Part shown: one piece after another, positions 26,704 to 30,811 of the stretch
Layout of the letters: each line of letters begins with the position of its first letter
Position numbering within the stretch: the first letter of the stretch is position 1
IMG/VR virus record: IMGVR_UViG_3300017996_000014
Coordinates: 1 to 30,811 of that record
Source: a virus
Length of the DNA: 30,811 bases
Reading direction: 5' to 3' (one strand)
Position numbers and translations under genes: made by a program
The notes under the pieces: generated by a model
Databases searched by the model: none
What the model was told of the DNA's origin: nothing
Seen by the model: only the letters and a program-made list of their open reading frames with translations

Positions 26704-28649
26704 TTGCGGTCATCACCATCTTGCCCAATCGGGGGATATGGCTTGTTGTCTTCGCCATCTTCAGGCATTTGGTTGAGTCTGCGTAACCAGTTCAGCGATG
26801 TCGTTATCACGGGCGGCGTTTCTTGCTCGTATCCAGTCGGAGCAGCCACAACCATCCCCATGCAATCGGCAAAATCGTCGTGTTTTCCTAACTTCGGCCA
26901 CTTCGTTAACTGATGAATGGTGCGTTCGTAGCAATCAGGGAGTCCTCGGTCTACACCCATCATCGCGTAAAGCCATAGACGACGATTTGACAGCGGTCCT
27001 TTCACCGAACCGATGCGAGTCAGCTTGGCGTTAGGTGCTTGGGAGTACTTCACCCACTCCAGCGGGACGTGAGTGACGCCCTTTGCGGCAGCGTCTATAG
27101 TAATCACGGTGTTGTAGGCTTCCCACCCGTTGAATTTTTCGTAGTACATTCTTTTCGGTTTGTGAATGAGCATCATCCGTATGGTGTTTTCCGCTATTCC
27201 AGCGGAATCCCAGTTACCGTACAAGCAGTCAATAACGAAAAGCTGCCCTTGAAACTTCCGGCAGGCATACAAAACCGAGAAATCCCGCCCCGGTTGACCT
27301 ATGTACGCCAAATCGCCGACAATGAACGTAAACGAGGCGGCGTACGCTGGAATCATTTTAGAATCGAAAATAGTCTGAGCCCCAATGAGTGTTTCCGTGA
27401 ATACCTGAGCCCCTGCGGCAATCGGTTCGTTTTCGTACTGGTTTGCAAAGCCCTCTTCACCCAGTTCAATTTTAGCCGCCGCCAGAAACTCAAACGTATG
27501 CCCAATCGGACGCCCGTCCCATGTTCGTGTTGCCGGGAATAGAAGCCCCTTGGTTCCGTTGGATTCAAAGCCAGGGCATCCGCAAGCAGAGTCACCACAC
27601 AAAGGATGCAGTTTGTTTGTGCGCGAGTCGTGGTATACATCGGTGTGGGTGCAGTTCTTACAGCCCCAAGTCCAGCAACTGCGAATGGAAAACTGCCAAA
27701 TGGTTTTGCCTAATTCTTTCTCTTCCTGCCGCGCTGCGTCCTGAATGCGTTCGTATGTATCGCCGAACGAATATCGGGTGCCCGTCATGACGATGTAGCC
27801 AGTCGGGTCCAGAACCGGGCAAACATCCTTGTAGTCCTGATAGCACTTCTCCAACGCGGTGATGCTTCGATAGTTCGTTTCGTTCACAAGATCGTCAATG
27901 AAGATGAAGTCGTAGTGCGACCCTGCTTTAACCGCTCGGGCAGTGCTGATGGCAAAGGTGGGCTCAACGAACGTAGTGTTCGTGCGGCACGGCACCGTGA
28001 ATTCATGCTTGGTGCCCATTCGAGGAATCTGGTCAGTCCATGCATTGTCCGCCTCATCTTCGGAGACATGGCGATTGCGAACGCTCTTGAGACAGTATTC
28101 AGGAAACAGCATCTTGAACCGCTCTGACGGGCTCTCAAAATAGCGTTTGATAGCCGCCAATTGGAGTTTGGCAAGTTGCTCGCTGCCAGTGAGGAAGCAG
28201 ATGCGCACGTTGGGGTAATTCAAAATAGTCTGAACGATGTCCACGCGAACGGCAGATGTTTTGTACACACCTCGGGACCACAGAATCATCCGCTTTTTGA
28301 TTTCAGTGTCTAAGTCGGCTAGGACAACGCCTTCGCCGGGACGCTTTCGCACAAACTGCTGAAACAGTAACTCATGGGGGTTGGATTGAAAATCCATTCC
28401 GAGAATAGGAGTGTAATCCTTCGGCAAGTTCGGGTCGCCCACCTTCTCTTCTTCGACAAATCCGGCGAGGTACAGTGGGTACTTGCAGCACTTATACCGG
28501 GCTTTGAACCAACTGAGGCGAGTCGGCTCACCCCAGACGCCGTACTTATCCCGCATGAATGTGCGAGGGAAATTCCCCATCAATTTTTCAATGGATTTTC
28601 GATACGCTAAGAAGAATAAGTCGTCGTCAGCTATCTGTATGTCAAACAT
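26700..28649 (-). CDS. terL: terminase large subunit
   Basis: 649 residues. The N-terminal ATPase has a deviant Walker A (WSRGVYKTS, 124-132), CFLTGSEQLAKLQLAAIK, Walker B FIFIDDL (248-254) and coupling motif VMTGTRYSFGD. After it a Cys cluster (C325, C330, C333, C351, C356, C358) forms a likely zinc-binding insertion. FANQYENEP is typical of terminases, and the RNase H-like nuclease starts at FIVGDLAYIG (D446). Near the C-terminus, DDFADCMGM supplies further acidic residues. It cuts concatemeric DNA and drives packaging through the portal. The ATG has GAGGGAG 8 nt upstream. No small subunit was recognised in the window. Confidence 0.94.
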   Translation of the reverse strand: MFDIQIADDDLFFLAYRKSIEKLMGNFPRTFMRDKYGVWGEPTRLSWFKARYKCCKYPLYLAGFVEEEKVGDPNLPKDYTPILGMDFQSNPHELLFQQFVRKRPGEGVVLADLDTEIKKRMILWSRGVYKTSAVRVDIVQTILNYPNVRICFLTGSEQLAKLQLAAIKRYFESPSERFKMLFPEYCLKSVRNRHVSEDEADNAWTDQIPRMGTKHEFTVPCRTNTTFVEPTFAISTARAVKAGSHYDFIFIDDLVNETNYRSITALEKCYQDYKDVCPVLDPTGYIVMTGTRYSFGDTYERIQDAARQEEKELGKTIWQFSIRSCWTWGCKNCTHTDVYHDSRTNKLHPLCGDSACGCPGFESNGTKGLLFPATRTWDGRPIGHTFEFLAAAKIELGEEGFANQYENEPIAAGAQVFTETLIGAQTIFDSKMIPAYAASFTFIVGDLAYIGQPGRDFSVLYACRKFQGQLFVIDCLYGNWDSAGIAENTIRMMLIHKPKRMYYEKFNGWEAYNTVITIDAAAKGVTHVPLEWVKYSQAPNAKLTRIGSVKGPLSNRRLWLYAMMGVDRGLPDCYERTIHQLTKWPKLGKHDDFADCMGMVVAAPTGYEQETPPVITTSLNWLRRLNQMPEDGEDNKPYPPIGQDGDDRK

Positions 28650-28667
28650 CGAGGCTGCTCCCTCGCT

Positions 28668-29021
28668 TCATCCGATAATTTTGGTGTTGAGATTCGTCCC
28701 TATGAGCGAAGTCTGTGGCGACTCCAGGCAAGTAGAGAATTCGGGTCCTGACTCAAAAATGTCAGTGGTGTGCTCAGGTACGTACGTTGTAAAATTCACT
28801 CCGGGAATATCCGCGTTGGTGATGACTTCAGTCAAACTTGTGGGCGAAAACGCCGAGCCCACCAACCCAGGTGTGATGGTGTAGGTTCCAGCGGCTAATC
28901 CAGAAAATGAGTAATTACCTGTACCTACCGCTGCAGTTGTCGAGGCGCTTGCGGCACCACTCAAAACAACTGTAGCTCCTGCACCCGCCGCCCCTAAAGA
29001 GCCTGAGATGGTGTTTGACAT
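28668..29021 (-). CDS. carboxypeptidase-regulatory-like beta-domain protein
   Basis: 117 residues. ISGSLGAAGAGATVVLSG, NYSFSGLAAGTYTITPG and FSPTSLTEVITN form a single Ig-like domain of the carboxypeptidase-regulatory-like class, which binds surfaces or decorates larger proteins. The C-terminal third (from about 80) is unrelated and contains one Cys. It is probably exposed on the virion or an adhesion aid. The style is common in Acidobacteriota proteins. The Shine-Dalgarno sequence is modest (AGGGA); the stop overlaps the terminase Shine-Dalgarno region. Confidence 0.82.
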   Translation of the reverse strand: MSNTISGSLGAAGAGATVVLSGAASASTTAAVGTGNYSFSGLAAGTYTITPGLVGSAFSPTSLTEVITNADIPGVNFTTYVPEHTTDIFESGPEFSTCLESPQTSLIGTNLNTKIIG

Positions 29022-29047
29022 GTGATGTCCCTACATCTTTTAAGTCA

Positions 29048-29713
29048 TCAATAAATCACGGTGCACATAACTTGGTCGGTAGATGCCGTGCCGCTGGTGT
29101 CAATGAATAGCCCCTCGGGCGGAATGTTCTCGCTTGCGATTTCGATAGACAGTTGCCCAGCCAGTGAGAGGCACGCCATGTATTGGGTGCTCGACACGTT
29201 CAAGTCACCGACATAAATCAGATCAGTGCTGAGACTCTGGCTGCACTCCAAACGGATAGCGCGATAGTGCTGCTTGGGAGACGGCGCTGTGTTGCCTGTA
29301 TCGGCGAGCCCCGCGCTCGCGTCGTCAGCGTGTGCAAAATAAAAACGAAACGACTTCGCGGCGGGATTGCAATCAATCACAGAAACCCGTTTGCCGTTGA
29401 GAAATTTGCCCACAGTCGTGGTGAAACCCCACAGCGTAACTTGCTGCCCGTTCGGTGGCGGAAACACGCCCTGAAGATTCGTTACTGGATTTTGCGTCGG
29501 GTAGCCATTGGGTCCGTTGTATCCGTCTGTCGGAAACACGCTGGTATTCAGCGTCACCGTGCAGATGCCATTCAAAATCGAAAATCCAGTAGCCGCGATG
29601 ACCACACCCGGAGTTGCGAGATTCGAACTGGTGTAGTACGCAGCAGCCAGCACAGCAGGTGTCGGATAGCCTTTTACCGCCGTTACCAAACCAAGTGTTC
29701 TGAGAGCGCCCAT
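29048..29713 (-). CDS. putative virion protein, 221 residues
   Basis: A beta-rich protein opening MGALRTLGLVTAVKGYPTP, with Gly/Asn/Pro loops (DGYNGPNGYPTQNPVTN), KRVSVIDCNPAAKSFRFYF and a C-terminal segment FIDTSGTASTDQVMCTVIY. It has no enzyme motif or TM. Repeated strand/loop composition and location before the terminase suggest a structural protein. Family not recognised. The ATG lies 2 nt after the previous stop. Confidence 0.78.
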   Translation of the reverse strand: MGALRTLGLVTAVKGYPTPAVLAAAYYTSSNLATPGVVIAATGFSILNGICTVTLNTSVFPTDGYNGPNGYPTQNPVTNLQGVFPPPNGQQVTLWGFTTTVGKFLNGKRVSVIDCNPAAKSFRFYFAHADDASAGLADTGNTAPSPKQHYRAIRLECSQSLSTDLIYVGDLNVSSTQYMACLSLAGQLSIEIASENIPPEGLFIDTSGTASTDQVMCTVIY

Positions 29714-29714
29714 A

Positions 29715-30179
29715 TCACTTCACCTTGACTTTCTTGTCCGATTTCTTTTCTGACTTCACGCTGACGCCAGGAGTTTTCTTCGCGGGTTTCGCTGCAGGCT
29801 CAGCCGCACCCGGTGCCGCTGGCTGCGAGAGCCGATTCATTCCGATGGACATCAGTGCGTGCCGACGTGCCATCTTCGCCTGGGGCTGAGTCAGAACATG
29901 CTCCCCAGCTTTCAATCCATACGCACCGTCCGCCTGGACGGGACCACCCTCGTGCATTTTCGGGAGAGCGTCTGTGTACTCTTTCACGTTCGCCGCCTTT
30001 GCTCCCAGTTCCTGCCCGATAGTAGGAGTCTGCGTAATTGGCTTCGCTGTCGCCGGTTTGGCAGCTTTCGCTCCACCCGTCAAGGCTGCTTTGGCAGCCA
30101 TGCTGGGGAACGTGTTTGCATGTGCAAGCTCGGTTTTCGCCGAAGATAAAGCTTTCGAAACTGCATCACTTTGCGGCAT
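29715..30179 (-). CDS. Ala/Lys-rich hypothetical protein with GGPV...GEHVLT motif
   Basis: 154 residues. The ends are low-complexity Ala/Pro/Lys, with a very basic C-terminus. The middle MHEGGPVQADGAYGLKAGEH followed by VLTQPQAKMARRHALM resembles the HxGG.V...G.Y.L..GE.V motif seen in many phage virion and tail-associated proteins. It may be a DNA-binding or virion-internal protein. The Shine-Dalgarno sequence is weak (GGGTGAG). Function unknown. Confidence 0.72.
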   Translation of the reverse strand: MPQSDAVSKALSSAKTELAHANTFPSMAAKAALTGGAKAAKPATAKPITQTPTIGQELGAKAANVKEYTDALPKMHEGGPVQADGAYGLKAGEHVLTQPQAKMARRHALMSIGMNRLSQPAAPGAAEPAAKPAKKTPGVSVKSEKKSDKKVKVK

Positions 30180-30190
30180 GGGCTCACCCG

Positions 30191-30481
30191 TTACGGCTTC
30201 ACGACATCGGCAGAGTCGCGACTAATCCCACCCTCGGGTCGGATATGCGAACTCACGTTGACTAGCCCGTGCTTAACGATTTTGGCTGGTTTTGCAGCCA
30301 CTGCGCCCGAGCGGGGTTTCAAATTACCCGCGTCGATACTGACCGCGCCTTCGGGACGAAGTTTCTGATTGTCCACTTTCTTCGTCTTGCCAGGACCCGA
30401 GGCGACAAGCCCCTTGATGCCTTTGAACATCATGACAGACTTGGGCATGGGTGCCCGATTACCGCCGCTATTCGATTTCAT
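30191..30481 (-). CDS. small basic hypothetical protein, 96 residues
   Basis: It starts MKSNSGGNRAPMPKSVMMF and is Lys/Gly/Val-rich with a repeated feel: KLRPEGAVSIDAGNLKPRSG and HIRPEGGISRDSADVVKP share a 'RPEG[AG][VI]S.D' unit. No TM or Cys. GGGAG upstream supports the ATG. It probably acts in the virion or on DNA. Family not recognised. Confidence 0.72.
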   Translation of the reverse strand: MKSNSGGNRAPMPKSVMMFKGIKGLVASGPGKTKKVDNQKLRPEGAVSIDAGNLKPRSGAVAAKPAKIVKHGLVNVSSHIRPEGGISRDSADVVKP

Positions 30482-30513
30482 GATAGTGCTCCCTGCTTAT
30501 GGTTTCCTAAGTC

Positions 30514-30783
30514 TTATTTCAGCGGTTTGCAGTTGATACACACTTTGGTTGCAGGATTGTACCGAGCCACAACTCTGCGGCATACGGCGCACTCCACGTA
30601 GGATAGCGCAACCGCAGGCATAACAGTCGGCACGAGCGGGACTGGCGAAACTAGCGGTACGGGCGTAATCGCCGCAACAGGTGCGGAGATTGGAGTCGCT
30701 TTTCTCCGCAGATTCCACAGAATGCTTGCGACGCCTGCTCCTGCAAAGGCAGCCAATCCGTTGATTATCGGTTCAATGTTCAT
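30514..30783 (-). CDS. membrane-anchored zinc-ribbon-like small protein
   Basis: 89 residues. An N-terminal hydrophobic segment (about 4-24, IEPIINGLAAFAGAGVASIL) is followed by a basic stop-transfer (NLRRK), a Pro/Val-rich linker and two Cys pairs, CAVC (68-71) and CINC (83-86), forming a possible zinc ribbon. The ATG at 30783 has a weak AAGGCG upstream. An upstream frame ending in TAA at 30794-30796 may be the end of the previous gene. Function unknown. Confidence 0.72.
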   Translation of the reverse strand: MNIEPIINGLAAFAGAGVASILWNLRRKATPISAPVAAITPVPLVSPVPLVPTVMPAVALSYVECAVCRRVVARYNPATKVCINCKPLK

Positions 30784-30811
30784 AGCATTCGCCTTAAATG
30801 TAGAACACAGT

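Noticed and set aside
1-30811. CRISPR array, insertion sequence or integrase
   Set aside because: No regularly spaced repeats, transposase-like ORF or recombinase motif was seen on either strand.

Overview
The window is a segment of a tailed double-stranded DNA bacteriophage (Caudoviricetes). Every gene I can support lies on the minus strand, so the genome is read from position 30811 down to 1. Head genes of the N4-gp56 capsid class come first, then a tRNA region, a very large internal-virion-type multidomain protein, a recombination/nucleotide/replication block, and single-strand annealing functions. No tail, lysis, integrase or repressor gene is visible, so this is only part of the genome. 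The host is unknown. Promoters are plain sigma70-type (TTGAC plus 16-17 nt plus TATAAT-like). A carboxypeptidase-regulatory-like beta domain at 28668-29021 is a style common in Acidobacteriota proteins, but that is only a weak hint.

Region by region (in reading order). 30783-28668: five small genes, probably virion or assembly accessory proteins. 28649-20794: large terminase, portal, a small DUF5658-like membrane protein, a helical protein, an Ala-rich scaffold-like protein, an HNH gene and the major capsid protein, whose 5' end is odd (no normal start codon in frame). 20744-19749: an endonuclease VII-type HNH gene and a putative virion protein, ending in a strong intrinsic terminator. 19748-18683: about 1.07 kb without protein genes, holding canonical tRNA-Ala(TGC), an initiator-type tRNA-fMet(CAT), an unusual tRNA-Gly (anticodon loop CCACCAA) and tRNA-Thr(TGT), two strong promoters, several folded elements and a candidate circularly permuted tRNA. 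18682-16700: a histidine phosphatase, two unknown proteins and an HNH gene. 16693-12182: a 1503-residue 'polyvalent'-type protein with GNAT-like, HELGH metallopeptidase and C-terminal DTHA-motif modules. Its linkers contain three overprinted small genes, all in the same +1 frame, each with its own Shine-Dalgarno sequence.

12157-3930: a small membrane gene, an HNH gene, a two-TM coiled-coil protein, a small protein, then a tightly coupled cassette: metallophosphoesterase, RecA, dATP/dGTP diphosphohydrolase-like protein, dCTP deaminase, two nucleoside 2-deoxyribosyltransferase-like proteins and a family A DNA polymerase. From recA to the polymerase each start codon overlaps the previous stop by 4 nt (NTGA). 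3898-252: an HNH gene with its own promoter, an Erf-type annealing protein, SSB, a 54-residue membrane protein and an SF1 helicase. 189-1: a consensus promoter starting the next transcription unit, whose first gene runs off the window.

Together the genes describe a phage that manages its own dNTP pool, replicates with a PolA-type enzyme, recombines with RecA plus Erf/SSB/helicase, and carries five HNH-family endonuclease genes, four of them with private promoters wedged between other genes. The most unusual signals are the three overprinted genes, the permuted tRNA candidate, the initiator tRNA, the capsid start anomaly and the leaderless HNH transcripts.
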